From positions 3,041,501 through 3,105,500 of the forward strand of contig NZ_OY782038.1 of assembly GCF_963677575.1 (NCBI RefSeq): DNA of 64,000 nt, given 5' to 3'. Source of the DNA: an uncultured Draconibacterium sp. GTDB lineage: Bacteria > Bacteroidota > Bacteroidia > Bacteroidales > Prolixibacteraceae. Below, one piece after another: positions 36,234 through 45,616 of the stretch. A program made the translations under genes and the position numbers. The first letter of the stretch is position 1. Each line of letters opens with the position of its first letter. The notes below the pieces were generated by a model. The model was not told the origin of the DNA and ran no database searches. It was given only the letters and a program-made list of their open reading frames with translations.

Positions 36234-37811
36234 TTATTTAACTGTTTTTTCTGTCAGTCCTTCCGGTTTCATTTCCCAGTATTTTCCTGGCATATCGCCG
36301 TCCCATGTGTTCGATGTATTTTCAATATCATGGATTATCTCGTCCATGTCGTTTCCAAGAAATACGGCTTTTCCTTCAGGTACGCGTACTTTTATATCCA
36401 CTTCCTGACCTCTCCATTTTGCTTCGTCGCCGATAAAGAAATATGGATCGAAATAAAGCGTTGAATCCGATCTTTCGTAAGTGTACACCATTTCTTCGCA
36501 CCACTCTTTAGCATTGTCGCGTGTTTTGCCTCGTGATGAATAGCGAACTGTTACCACAAAATCATCACCCGACGAACGGATAACATCCAGTTGCGGATAA
36601 CCAACCACCACTTCTTCTCCATCGATAACTGCCACTTTAAAACCTTCCACATCCCAGTCGATTTCGGCGTAATCATCCAACTTATCTTCGGCTACCCTGA
36701 GATACAAAGTCTGACACGAATCGCACGAGATGGTTTCACTTTTGGTAATTGATGAGCTTTGCTTGTAGTTTCCAACCTGCCCAACCGAAAGAATTAACAG
36801 AGCGAAAAGCGATACCAACCAAACACCAACCATCGACAAGGCAACTGCCGCATTGTTCGATTTATACCTGAAAACCAGCTTGGTTCCGATATAAATCAGC
36901 GCCAATAAAGGGATTCCTGCAATCAGCCCAACCAATATAAGTCCCCAGGTAACCGCACCCGGCTCAATAAAGTGATTCAACATATTCGGCACATGAATTT
37001 CGGGGCCCCAAATCAGTGGCATTCCTTCCACAAACGAATGACCAATGATCATCGACGATACCAATCCAAGTATTCCGAAAAAACCAGACAGAACAAGGAA
37101 TACACCAAACACAATTACAAATACTTTCAGAATTACCTTGAAAATATTATAAACCACGTCGCCGGCTCCTTCCATCGACTTTTTTCCTTTCGAGTAGGTA
37201 TCCGATTCTTTAAATTTCTTATAACTCTCTTTTACTTCTTTTACCTCTTCTTTAATCGATTTTTCGATGTTTTTTACGGTAGCTTCCTGTCCGCGCATTT
37301 CAAGACGTTGAGCTGTGCTAACTGCTTTTGGTACAGCAATCCATAAAATCAAATAAGCCAAACCTGCAGCTCCCGATGTCACAAAGAACAGGATCACCAA
37401 AATGATACGCAGTATTACCGGATCCATATTAAAGTAGGCTCCCAAACCTCCGCAAATTCCACCCAGCACCCGGTGATCAGGATCGCGGTACAAACGACGT
37501 TTGCGTTTGGCTTCCGATGCAATTGAAACATCTTCATCTTCGCCTTCTTCCTCGGCAAAATCTTCGGGTGTTCCCATTATTTCAATCATGTCGTTTACCC
37601 ACTCAACGGTGATCACCTTTTTCTCGTCGGTACTTTTCGAGCTAAAAATCTCGGCAATACGCGCCTCAATATCAGCAATAATCTCTTTTCCTTCCTCGTC
37701 AACTCCAAAATGATTTTTCAGGTTGATAAGGTATTTTTGCAGCACCTCGTAGGCATCCTCTTCAATATGAAATATTGTGCCGCTAATATTTATTGTAAAT
37801 GTCTTCTTCAT
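36234..37811 (-). CDS. PspC-domain membrane protein
   Basis: 525 residues. The N-terminal cytoplasmic part (to about 100) begins MKKTFTINISGTIFHIEEDA. It is followed by the PspC domain: RRLYRDPDHRVLGGICGGLGAYFNMDP, then a hydrophobic helix (about 133-160) and the ILWIAVPKA end. Three more hydrophobic segments (about 218-240, 280-305 and 320-345) lead to a C-terminal region with SCDSCQTLYLRV and beta-like repeats similar to adhesin-type DUF4097 folds. PspC proteins act in envelope stress responses. Here the partner is a PadR regulator encoded 31 bp upstream, a common Bacteroidota pairing. Confidence 0.9.
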   Translation of the reverse strand: MKKTFTINISGTIFHIEEDAYEVLQKYLINLKNHFGVDEEGKEIIADIEARIAEIFSSKSTDEKKVITVEWVNDMIEIMGTPEDFAEEEGEDEDVSIASEAKRKRRLYRDPDHRVLGGICGGLGAYFNMDPVILRIILVILFFVTSGAAGLAYLILWIAVPKAVSTAQRLEMRGQEATVKNIEKSIKEEVKEVKESYKKFKESDTYSKGKKSMEGAGDVVYNIFKVILKVFVIVFGVFLVLSGFFGILGLVSSMIIGHSFVEGMPLIWGPEIHVPNMLNHFIEPGAVTWGLILVGLIAGIPLLALIYIGTKLVFRYKSNNAAVALSMVGVWLVSLFALLILSVGQVGNYKQSSSITKSETISCDSCQTLYLRVAEDKLDDYAEIDWDVEGFKVAVIDGEEVVVGYPQLDVIRSSGDDFVVTVRYSSRGKTRDNAKEWCEEMVYTYERSDSTLYFDPYFFIGDEAKWRGQEVDIKVRVPEGKAVFLGNDMDEIIHDIENTSNTWDGDMPGKYWEMKPEGLTEKTVK

Positions 37812-37842
37812 CTTGTTTTTTGTTTGAATTTATTAGGATGGA

Positions 37843-38175
37843 TTAAGCTTTGTTTTCTCTGATTTTTTCTACCGCGGCAACCAGTTCACCCCACGACCCT
37901 TCAAGTTCTACCAGGAATTTCCGGCCGGTTTCGGTAAGCTCATAATATTTTCGAGGTGGGCCTTGTGTTGATTCTTCCCAGCGATAAGCCAGCAACCCGG
38001 CATTTTTCAGCCTTGTTAACAAGGGATACAATGTTCCTTCCACCACTATCATTTTTGCTTCTTTCAACGATTGAATAATATCGCTGGCATAAAGTGGTTT
38101 TCCATCGAGAACGAGCAGAATACAGTATTCCAGTACTCCCTTTCTCATTTGTGCTTTTGTGTTTTCTATCTTCAT
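37843..38175 (-). CDS. PadR-family transcriptional regulator
   Basis: 110 residues, the short PadR form. The winged helix is clear: MRKGVLEYCILLVL…PLYASDIIQSLKEAKMIVVEGTLYPLLTRLKNAGLLAYRWEES, then GPPRKYYELTETGRKFL. It probably represses its own operon (WM-repeat protein, PadR, PspC, DUF4252). Two TAGTAC words 17 bp apart lie just upstream of the predicted promoter at 38940 and are candidate binding sites. The effector is unknown. Confidence 0.93.
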   Translation of the reverse strand: MKIENTKAQMRKGVLEYCILLVLDGKPLYASDIIQSLKEAKMIVVEGTLYPLLTRLKNAGLLAYRWEESTQGPPRKYYELTETGRKFLVELEGSWGELVAAVEKIRENKA

Positions 38176-38238
38176 TTTATGTCCCTTTCTATCTGTTAGT
38201 CCTCTATTCTCCTCAGTGTTAATTGGCCGTACCTGCTA

Positions 38239-38670
38239 TTAAATAGCCCAGGTATTTTCCGAAACCATCCAGGCTTCCAGCTCAAGCGCTGCTTCCTCTT
38301 CTACCACCGGCTGAAAAAATGTTTCGTTCATCATCCAGTCTTCCACTTCAAGGTTTGTTTCTGCTGCCTCGCTGTATTCAAACTGAGTGGTGGTAAACCG
38401 TGAATCGTCGGTCATCCATGCTTCAACTTCCATGGCCGACTCAACTTCGTTAACAAAGTAATACTTAGCCTCGGTCTCTACTGGAATCCCTTCCACATCT
38501 TCCATTTCAGCGGGTGCTGCCATTGCTATGGCAATATCGCTAAAACCTGTATTTTCCAATAAACGTTTCCAAAATGTTTGTGCACTCACTGTAAAACTAA
38601 TAAGAACAAAGCTAACTACTACTGCTGCTGATCGTAAAACTGCTTTCTGAACATTGTTTTTTGTTTTCAT
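38239..38670 (-). CDS. secreted WM-repeat protein at the head of the PadR/PspC operon
   Basis: 143 residues from the ATG at 38670. The family is not recognised. A signal peptide (VVVSFVLISFTVSAQ) is followed by an acidic mature region holding three copies of a short repeat, [VL]E[VL]E[AD]WM: MEVEAWMTDDSRF, LEVEDWMMNETFF and LELEAWMVSENTW, spaced about 26 residues apart. The frame stays open upstream to an ATG at 38766, which would add a 32-residue leader related to one found at 48766. The gene precedes padR by 63 bp and is probably co-transcribed, suggesting an envelope-stress role. Confidence 0.75.
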   Translation of the reverse strand: MKTKNNVQKAVLRSAAVVVSFVLISFTVSAQTFWKRLLENTGFSDIAIAMAAPAEMEDVEGIPVETEAKYYFVNEVESAMEVEAWMTDDSRFTTTQFEYSEAAETNLEVEDWMMNETFFQPVVEEEAALELEAWMVSENTWAI

Positions 38671-38766
38671 CTCGTTTTCATTTTTAGTTTTTAATGGTAC
38701 TTGATGTAACTCGCAATCATATTGTTTTTTGTTTTCATGGCTTTGATTTGTGATTGCTCGTTTCAT
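38671..38766 (-). other. conserved in-frame leader, copy A
   Basis: The minus strand begins ATGAAACGAGCA and later reads GCGAGTTACAT…GTACCATTAAAAA. It encodes MKRA…CELHQVPLKT in frame with the WM-repeat gene. The same pieces in the same order occur at 48766-48855 in front of an unrelated SPOR lipoprotein. The differences are mostly conservative at the protein level, which suggests translation. It could be an N-terminal extension, a leader peptide, or part of an RNA element. Confidence 0.6.
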
Positions 38767-38939
38767 GACTTTGAGTTTTTGTTTTCTGGCTTTGCGATTT
38801 TTTCTGAAGTTCGCTCTTCATTTCTGCTTTCTAATTATTTTCTGTTTCCGTCTTTAAGACGATTGTTTTTTGTTTCCGTTACAACTTGCAAAGAACTTTT
38901 TTTAAGAATGTACTTTTTTTTACATTGTTATTTGCATTA

Positions 38940-38981
38940 CAAATATATGTCATTAATCTAGTACTTTGCAACACATAGTAC
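38940..38981 (-). promoter_or_regulatory. candidate promoter and PadR sites of the PspC operon
   Basis: The minus strand carries a perfect -7 box TATATTTG (38940-38947), with a TTGC about 20 bases upstream in the -33 position. TAGTAC occurs at 38959-38964 and 38976-38981, bracketing the -33 area, and may be where PadR binds. The predicted transcript leader before 38766 is about 165 nt. Confidence 0.5.
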
Positions 38982-39322
38982 CATATTTTTTAGATTAAAA
39001 TTTACAAAACCATACTATATTACTATCTTACTGCACTTTACAAGATATAATATTTTTATAAAAATTTTGAACAGAATAAAAAACTGTCGAACTATTTAAC
39101 AATAATCACTCATTTAGCAGGTTGAAGAACTCTTTAAAACTGTTAAAATGTGAATAAAAATGTTAATAACTCAGGCCATTTGTTTAACAACTTAATTCGT
39201 GTTGGTTTGTTTTTAGTGAGCATTAATAGGAATTTTAAGTTGTTATTATTAGTGTGAAAATTAAGGCATAGTACACAATAAGATAACATCCATTTAACAA
39301 AAAAACACAAAAGAAAAGTTTC

Positions 39323-39460
39323 CTTTGCTGCGTTAGTTCAGGAGAAAGGAAGATTTGATTTGAAAATCAAAAAACTTCGCATTTTAAGATAATGAAAGCC
39401 AAGTTAGGATACACAAAACAATATGTTCTGTTTAGTTATGCGGAATCTTCTAACGCAAAG
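39323..39460. repeat. distant inverted repeat in the leader region of the TonB receptor gene
   Basis: CTTTGCTGCGTTAG (39323-39336) and CTAACGCAAAG (39450-39460) are complementary apart from three extra bases in the longer arm. They enclose about 113 bases that may be the 5' part of the receptor mRNA. The rest of the 38982-39509 gap is AT-rich, and I saw no TAnnTTTG box or known riboswitch pattern. Confidence 0.4.
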
Positions 39461-39509
39461 AACCTCAGACATATAAATTCTATTCAATAATTATTTAAAT
39501 TCCAAATCT

Positions 39510-42500
39510 ATGATTAGAAAAATCAGTTTTTTATTAGTAGCGTTCATTGTTTTTTCTGCTACTATTATTCAGGCACAGGTAACCACATCCAGTATGAGTG
39601 GACGTGTTACTGATGCTGAGGGAGCTGTAATAGGTGCAACTGTGGTTGCCACACACACCCCTTCAGGAACGACTTATGGTACTGTAACCAACGTGGAGGG
39701 TCGGTTCAACCTAAACGGCATGCGTGTAGGCGGACCTTATACTGTAAAAGTAACCTTCATCGGATATGGTGCATTCACTCAAAACAATATTACATTGAGT
39801 TTAGGAGAAAACTATGTAGTGAATGTTGCACTCACAGAAGAAACATTATCATTAGATGAGGTTCTTGTAACGGCAACGCGCACAAAATTCTCGAATGAGA
39901 AAACCGGAGCCGTTACCAATATCACAAACGACCAGATAGATAATTTACCAACAGTAACCCGTAGTATTATGGACATTACCCGCCTTTCTCCTTATGGAGG
40001 TGATGGTATGAGCTTTGTCGGCTCCGATGGTCGTACGGCCAACTTTACTGTTGATGGTGCAAATTTCAATAATAACTTTGGTTTGAGTGATAATCTTCCT
40101 GGCGGAGGTAATCCAATCTCTATTGAAGCTATTGAAGAATTGCAGGTGGTAATTGCACCATACGATGTGCGCCAAACCAACTTTATTGGTGGTGGAGTAA
40201 ACGCGATTACAAAATCGGGTACAAATACCTTTAAAGCCAGTGCGTACACCTATCACCGAAATGAAAACATGCGCGGAAATTCGGTTTATGGGCAGGAAAT
40301 TGCAGGTGCACGGGAAAAAGACCGTAACACTTTATACGGTTTCACGCTTGGTGGCCCAATTATCAAAAATAAATTGTTCTTCTTCGTAAATGCCGAGAAA
40401 GAGGAAACGCCAACAGTTGCCAACCGCTGGAGAGCTTCTACTGATGGTGTTGCTGATCCGGACAATTTTATTTCACGCACAACAGAAGACGATCTTCAAA
40501 CTGTTTCTGATTTTGTAAGAAATAAATATGGCTATGAAACAGGATCTTTCACCAGTTTTCCTGCCGATCAAAGCAACAAAAAACTGCTTGCCCGTATCGA
40601 CTGGAACATCACCGACAAACATCGTTTAGCATTACGCTATAACTACACAAAGAACACTTCATGGAGATCGCCTAACGCATCGTCTATGGACGGAGGTACG
40701 CGAATGTCGGAGGCCAGAATGTCACAAGCGTCAATGTCGTATGCCAACTCCATGTATTCGATGGACAACCTTGTTCACTCCTTCTCTTTCGACTTAAACA
40801 GCCGTTTATCGGAAAACATCTCGAACCAATTCCTGGCAACCTTTTCAAAACTTGACGATGTTCGCGGAACAAATTCTGCTCCGTTTCCTTTTATCGACAT
40901 TTTGAAAGATGATCAAGCCTACCTTTCATTAGGTTACGAGCTGTTTACCTGGAACAACGGTGTTCACAACAATGTATGGAACATTAAAGATGAGATAACC
41001 TATTATTCTGGTAATCATAAAATTGTTGGTGGTATTGCTTACGAATACAAAATGGCTGATAATGCCTACATGCGTAATGGTACCGGTTATTATCGCTACA
41101 CAAGCCTTGAAGACTTCTTAAACGAAGCAACTCCTGAAATTGTAAACTTAACTTATGGCTACGATGGAGAATCGAATCCGGCAGCGCGTGTAACAAGTAA
41201 CAAAATTGGAGCTTATGCCCAGGACGACTGGAGCATTACCGAAAGATTTAAACTTTCGTACGGGCTTCGCATTGATGCATTAATCTTTGACAATAACGAT
41301 TTGATTACCAACCAGGCCATTAAAGATCTTGATTATAACGGCCGTAGTATTGATACCGGAAAATGGCCAGATGCCAATATCATATTCTCTCCTCGTGTAG
41401 GTTTTGTTTGGGATGCATCTGGTGACAAGAGCCTGAAGGTTCGTGGTGGTACCGGTCTTTTCTCGGGTAATTTACCACTTGTATTCTTCACCAACATGCC
41501 AACCAATGGCGGTATGGTTCAATACCAGGCACAAATAAATGCAAGAAATGCTGAGAACAATGGTTTCTCAATGGATGAATTTGCCGGCGGTTTAGTAACC
41601 GATGGTGAAGGAAATGCTACAATAGCAGCTCTATATGATAAATTGGCAGGCTTAGGTTATCCTACAACTATTTCTCCTGAAGACGGAACAGTACCTTCTT
41701 CAATTGCGGGTATAGCCTCAGATTTTAAGATGCCACAAGTTTGGAAAACATCATTTGCTGTTGATTATGCATTCCCAACATCTTTCCCATTATCGGCAAC
41801 AGTAGAGGGAATCTACAACAAAACAATCAATGGTGTTTCTATTTCTGACTGGAGTATTCCAAATGTAGGTGGTTTTGCCCGTTTTAACGGTGTTGACAAT
41901 CGTCCGATTTATCCCGCAGGTTACCGTACCGGAACCAAGGCTTTTGTTTTGGATAACACAAGCCGCGGTTATGGCTGGTCGGCCAATATCACTGTAAATG
42001 CTCAGCCAACAGAGAGAATCAGTGTGATGGCTGCCTATACACACACGGTTGCCAAAGATGTAACCGGCATGCCAGGATCTAATCCTGAATCTGCATTTAC
42101 ATACGTTCCAACAGTACAAGGACCGAACAATATTAAATTGCACAATTCCCAATACAACACTCCCGATCGTTTGGTGGCATCGCTTACTACACACGACAAG
42201 AGTGGTAACCACTTTAGCATTATTTATGAAGGATGGCGTGGTGGATATAACTACTCATATATGACGGTTAACGATATGAATGGCGACGGTTACAACTACG
42301 ATGCAATTTACGTTCCAACCGACGACGAAGTGGCTAACAATGAATTTCGCTTTGTGTCAGCAGACGATCAAACCCGTTTTATGGACTATGTACACAGCAG
42401 TGACTACCTGAAAGACCAACAAGGCGAATATGCTGAAGCTTATAGCCTGTACTCTCCATGGGTACATCGTGTCGACTTCAGCTACAAACATGATTTTGCG

Positions 42501-42776
42501 CTTAAAGCAGGTAATAACGAACACAAGTTGCAACTTAGTCTTGATATCAAAAACGTGATGAACCTCTTCAATTCTGAATGGGGAGTAGCTAAACATTTGA
42601 ATCCGGAAATTGGCACAGATCCCCGTATCCTTAAATACGAAGGTGTTGATGCCGACGGAGTAGCCACATTCTCTACACCAGCTTCAATCCATGGTAATAC
42701 TAAAACATTTACGCCAAACTATACATTGGGTCAAACCTGGTATGCTTCTATTGGTATCAAATATATTTTCAACTAA
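39510..42776 (+). CDS. Oar-like TonB-dependent receptor
   Basis: 1,088 residues. A signal peptide ends at IQAQ. It is followed by a carboxypeptidase-regulatory-like domain (SGRVTDAEGAVIGATVVATH … YTVKVTFIGYGAF), a TonB-box-like LDEVLVTATRTK, a plug (DITRLSPYGGDG … IEAIEELQVVIAPYDVRQTNFIGGGVNAITKSGTN) and a long barrel ending SIGIKYIFN. The plug sequence and the absence of a SusD partner place it with OmpA-related/Oar-type receptors rather than SusC. The BACON/OB-fold lipoprotein gene starts 18 bp downstream, so the pair is probably one uptake unit. Substrate unknown; nucleic-acid fragments are one possibility from the partner's OB folds. Confidence 0.93.
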   Translation: MIRKISFLLVAFIVFSATIIQAQVTTSSMSGRVTDAEGAVIGATVVATHTPSGTTYGTVTNVEGRFNLNGMRVGGPYTVKVTFIGYGAFTQNNITLSLGENYVVNVALTEETLSLDEVLVTATRTKFSNEKTGAVTNITNDQIDNLPTVTRSIMDITRLSPYGGDGMSFVGSDGRTANFTVDGANFNNNFGLSDNLPGGGNPISIEAIEELQVVIAPYDVRQTNFIGGGVNAITKSGTNTFKASAYTYHRNENMRGNSVYGQEIAGAREKDRNTLYGFTLGGPIIKNKLFFFVNAEKEETPTVANRWRASTDGVADPDNFISRTTEDDLQTVSDFVRNKYGYETGSFTSFPADQSNKKLLARIDWNITDKHRLALRYNYTKNTSWRSPNASSMDGGTRMSEARMSQASMSYANSMYSMDNLVHSFSFDLNSRLSENISNQFLATFSKLDDVRGTNSAPFPFIDILKDDQAYLSLGYELFTWNNGVHNNVWNIKDEITYYSGNHKIVGGIAYEYKMADNAYMRNGTGYYRYTSLEDFLNEATPEIVNLTYGYDGESNPAARVTSNKIGAYAQDDWSITERFKLSYGLRIDALIFDNNDLITNQAIKDLDYNGRSIDTGKWPDANIIFSPRVGFVWDASGDKSLKVRGGTGLFSGNLPLVFFTNMPTNGGMVQYQAQINARNAENNGFSMDEFAGGLVTDGEGNATIAALYDKLAGLGYPTTISPEDGTVPSSIAGIASDFKMPQVWKTSFAVDYAFPTSFPLSATVEGIYNKTINGVSISDWSIPNVGGFARFNGVDNRPIYPAGYRTGTKAFVLDNTSRGYGWSANITVNAQPTERISVMAAYTHTVAKDVTGMPGSNPESAFTYVPTVQGPNNIKLHNSQYNTPDRLVASLTTHDKSGNHFSIIYEGWRGGYNYSYMTVNDMNGDGYNYDAIYVPTDDEVANNEFRFVSADDQTRFMDYVHSSDYLKDQQGEYAEAYSLYSPWVHRVDFSYKHDFALKAGNNEHKLQLSLDIKNVMNLFNSEWGVAKHLNPEIGTDPRILKYEGVDADGVATFSTPASIHGNTKTFTPNYTLGQTWYASIGIKYIFN

Positions 42777-42794
42777 TTTAAAGTATAGAATAAT

Positions 42795-44291
42795 ATGAAA
42801 CTTAAATATTTATTTCCAATATTCATCGCATTACTTGCTTTGATGACGAGTTGTGATGATGAAGAAACAGTGACACTGCTTAAAGAAATTCAGGTATCGT
42901 CATCTTACGTTTCTATCCCTGTAGATGGTGGTTCTACATCCATTACTATAACAGCTAACGACAGCTGGACAGTAGTGAGCGATATTGAATGGTTAACTAT
43001 CTCTTCAGCCTCTGGCAGTGCCGGCGAATCAACGCTTACGTTCTCAGCTGAATCTGCCTTAGATGGTCGCAAGGCAGAGCTTTCAATTCAATGTGGAGAC
43101 GCAACCCAGCGAATCAATGTCATCCAAGGATTAGCGCAAATTGCACCTGCCACCTGTCAGGAGGTAATTGACGGACCAGACAGCAAAACCTATCAAGTAA
43201 CCGGAGTTGTTACGGCAATAACCAATACAACATACGGTAACTGGTATTTAGAAGATGAAACAGCTTCTATCTATATTTACGGAACTCTTGATGATAAAGG
43301 CGGAGAAAAGAACTTTTTAAGCTGGGGACTTGAAGTAGGTGATGAAATTACCGTTCAGGGACCAAAAACGACCTATAATGGAACAGTAGAGTTGGTAAAT
43401 GTAACTGTTATTAATATCAATAAATCATTGGTTAAAGTTGATTCTGTACAAAACGCAACACTTCCTCTCGAAGGTGGTGATTTTGTTGCATATGTAACCT
43501 GCAAAGGCGAAGGCTTATCGGTAGAAATTCCAACTGATGCCGAATCCTGGTTATCTATTTCATCAATCCAAACAGTAGGAACAAATAGTGTTGTAACATT
43601 CAAAGCAGAAGCTAATGAAGGTGGAGATCGTGAAACTACACTTACATTCAGCACTACTGACGGAACTAAAAACTATACATCTCAAACATCGCTTAGTCAG
43701 AAAGGAGCCATTTTAGAGGTATCTATCGCAGAATTCCTTGCAGCAGAAGTTGGTAACACACAATATCGTTTAACCGGTGTTGTTTCCAGGATTTCCGATG
43801 CTACATCAGGCAAATTATACTTGAGCGATTTTTCCGGGGAAACCTATGTTTATAAAATTCAGGATTTTGATCAGGAAAGTGTAAAAGAAGGCGACATTAT
43901 AACAATTGTAGGAAAACGTGCTGCTTACAACGGATCTCCACAAGTAAGTGGCTCTGTTCTGGAAAACGTTATACCTGTAACTCCTGTTACTATCGCAGAG
44001 TTTCTTGCTAAACCTGAGGATTCCAATACATACTATATGATAACCGGCCAAATTTCAGACATTGATTATGCACCATATGGTAATCTCTATTTGAATGATG
44101 GCGAAACTGAAGTTTATGTATATGGCTGCTACCCGGGTTGGGGAGCAACAGGAGACGACAGAAAAGGTTTGTTAGAAGACAAAGGTATTGTAGTTGGAGA
44201 TACACTATCAGTAATTGGTATAAGAACCAGCTATGAAGGACAAGATCAACTTGGATATGGTATCTATTTCAGCCATGAAAGTGCAGAATAG
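42795..44291 (+). CDS. BACON and OB-fold repeat lipoprotein
   Basis: 498 residues. The lipobox ALMTSC is followed by DDEE. A BACON domain comes first (ISVPVDGG-like strand, then NDSWTVVSDIEWLTISSASGSAGE). Next is an OB-fold repeat (VTGVVTAITNTTYGNWYLEDETASIYIYG). A second BACON-like segment (LPLEGGDFVAYVTC … AESWLSISSIQ) and two more OB-fold repeats follow (LTGVVSRISDATSGKLYLSDFSGETYVY and ITGQISDIDYAPYGNLYLNDGETEVYVYG). Such OB folds are found in secreted YhcR-type nucleases and related binding proteins. Probably a surface binding partner of the adjacent receptor; no catalytic domain is present. Confidence 0.85.
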   Translation: MKLKYLFPIFIALLALMTSCDDEETVTLLKEIQVSSSYVSIPVDGGSTSITITANDSWTVVSDIEWLTISSASGSAGESTLTFSAESALDGRKAELSIQCGDATQRINVIQGLAQIAPATCQEVIDGPDSKTYQVTGVVTAITNTTYGNWYLEDETASIYIYGTLDDKGGEKNFLSWGLEVGDEITVQGPKTTYNGTVELVNVTVININKSLVKVDSVQNATLPLEGGDFVAYVTCKGEGLSVEIPTDAESWLSISSIQTVGTNSVVTFKAEANEGGDRETTLTFSTTDGTKNYTSQTSLSQKGAILEVSIAEFLAAEVGNTQYRLTGVVSRISDATSGKLYLSDFSGETYVYKIQDFDQESVKEGDIITIVGKRAAYNGSPQVSGSVLENVIPVTPVTIAEFLAKPEDSNTYYMITGQISDIDYAPYGNLYLNDGETEVYVYGCYPGWGATGDDRKGLLEDKGIVVGDTLSVIGIRTSYEGQDQLGYGIYFSHESAE

Positions 44292-44323
44292 AATCTAATA
44301 TTCTATCTTAACTCAATATAAAG

Positions 44324-44349
44324 AAAGCCGCTTTTATGCGGCTTTTTTT
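44324..44349 (+). terminator. intrinsic terminator of the receptor/lipoprotein operon
   Basis: AAAGCCGC and GCGGCTTT arms with a TTTTAT loop are followed by a continuous T-run. It lies 33 bp after the stop codon. Confidence 0.9.
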
Positions 44350-44403
44350 ATGCTTCAAAACCAAACATTTAACTGATATCACTGTTTTTTATACAGGAAT
44401 TTA

Positions 44404-44411
44404 TATTTTTG
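44404..44411 (+). promoter_or_regulatory. candidate -7 box of nadA
   Basis: TATTTTTG fits TAnnTTTG exactly and lies 27 bp before the nadA ATG, between the preceding terminator and the gene. The -33 region is T-rich without an exact TTTG. Confidence 0.5.
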
Positions 44412-44437
44412 CGCCCTGTTTATTCAGAACAAAAGAG

Positions 44438-45430
44438 ATGGAACAGCTTCAGATAAATAAAATGTTGGAAGAGAAGGGTTATATTGAGGAGACAATTAAT
44501 CCAAGCCTAAAACTGGTGGAAGAAATTAAACGCCTGAAAAAGGAAAAGAATGCTGTAATACTCAGCCACTTTTACGTTGAGGGCGAGCTACAGGACATTG
44601 CAGATTACGTTGGCGATAGTCTGGGTTTGGCACAGGCAGCGGCAAAAGTAGATGCCGACATAATTGTTTTTGTGGGCGTACACTTTATGGCCGAAACAGC
44701 CAAGATCATCAATCCCGATAAAAAAGTGATCCTTCCTGACCTAAAGGCAAGCTGTTCATTGGCAGAGTCGGCACCAGCAGAAGAATTTGCTGCATTTAAA
44801 GCCAAATATCCCGGACATAAGGTAATTACCTACGTTAATGCAACGGCGGCACTTAAAACCATGTCCGACATTGTTTGTACATCGGCCAATGCCCAAAAGA
44901 TTGTCGACAGTTTCCCTAAAGATGAGAAGCTGATTTTTGCGCCGGACAAAAACCTTGGAAACTACATTAACAGCATAACCGACCGCAGCATGGTACTGTG
45001 GGATGGTGCCTGCATGGTTCACGAGCAATATTCGGTAGAGAAGATTGTTGACCTGATGGACGCGCATCCTGATGCCGAGTTTATCGCTCACCCTGAGTGT
45101 GAGAAACCGGTATTACTGCTGGCAAAACACATTGGATCAACAACTGCACTGTTAAACTACGTGCAGAGCAGCGATGCAAAGAAATTTATTGTAGCAACCG
45201 AAAGCGGTATTCTACACCAAATGACCAAAGCTTGCCCGGATAAGATATTTATTCCGGCGCCGTCAAACGATTCAACTTGCGCCTGCAACGATTGCGAGTA
45301 CATGAAGCTAAACAGTCTGCAAAAGCTGTACATCTGTTTAAAACACGAACAGCCGGAGGTTACACTTCCACAAGATGTAATTGAAAAAGCCCGCATCCCG
45401 ATTCAGCGGATGTTGGAAATATCGAAATAG
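44438..45430 (+). CDS. nadA: quinolinate synthase NadA
   Basis: 330 residues from the ATG at 44438; the frame is open upstream but that part contains the promoter. It condenses iminoaspartate with dihydroxyacetone phosphate to quinolinate in NAD synthesis. Family motifs: AVILSHFYVEGELQDIADYVGDSLGLA, VGVHFMAETAKI, LKASCSLAE (first cluster cysteine), DKNLGNY, WDGACMVHE (second), HPECEKPV and a C-terminal CACNDCEYMKLN block (third). These three cysteine sites hold the 4Fe-4S cluster. nadB and nadC are not in this window. The gene stands alone between terminators. Confidence 0.96.
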   Translation: MEQLQINKMLEEKGYIEETINPSLKLVEEIKRLKKEKNAVILSHFYVEGELQDIADYVGDSLGLAQAAAKVDADIIVFVGVHFMAETAKIINPDKKVILPDLKASCSLAESAPAEEFAAFKAKYPGHKVITYVNATAALKTMSDIVCTSANAQKIVDSFPKDEKLIFAPDKNLGNYINSITDRSMVLWDGACMVHEQYSVEKIVDLMDAHPDAEFIAHPECEKPVLLLAKHIGSTTALLNYVQSSDAKKFIVATESGILHQMTKACPDKIFIPAPSNDSTCACNDCEYMKLNSLQKLYICLKHEQPEVTLPQDVIEKARIPIQRMLEISK

Positions 45431-45565
45431 TTTTAGAATCAGCCACTAGTTACGAGATGCGAGTGGCGAGATGCTGTCATTTAGACGAGTACACGAGGAG
45501 AAATCTGTTACTGGTTTGCAGATTACAAGTTGCAGGTTTCAGATTCCAATGACCAATGACAATTG

Positions 45566-45601
45566 AAAAAGCCCGGTAACAATAAATTACCGGGCTTTTT
45601 T
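45566..45601. terminator. bidirectional terminator between nadA and the S41 protease
   Basis: AAAAAGCCCGGTAA and TTACCGGGCTTTTT are perfect arms with a seven-base loop, so T-runs follow in both directions. It serves the two convergent genes. The 45440-45560 stretch before it holds short degenerate GAGATGCGAGTGGCGAGATG-like filler repeats. Confidence 0.92.
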
Positions 45602-45616
45602 ATACAGATTCCTGAA

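Noticed and set aside
44336..44437. 34-residue N-terminal extension of NadA
   Set aside because: This stretch contains the preceding terminator's T-run and a -7 box; the ATG at 44438 gives the normal NadA N-terminus.
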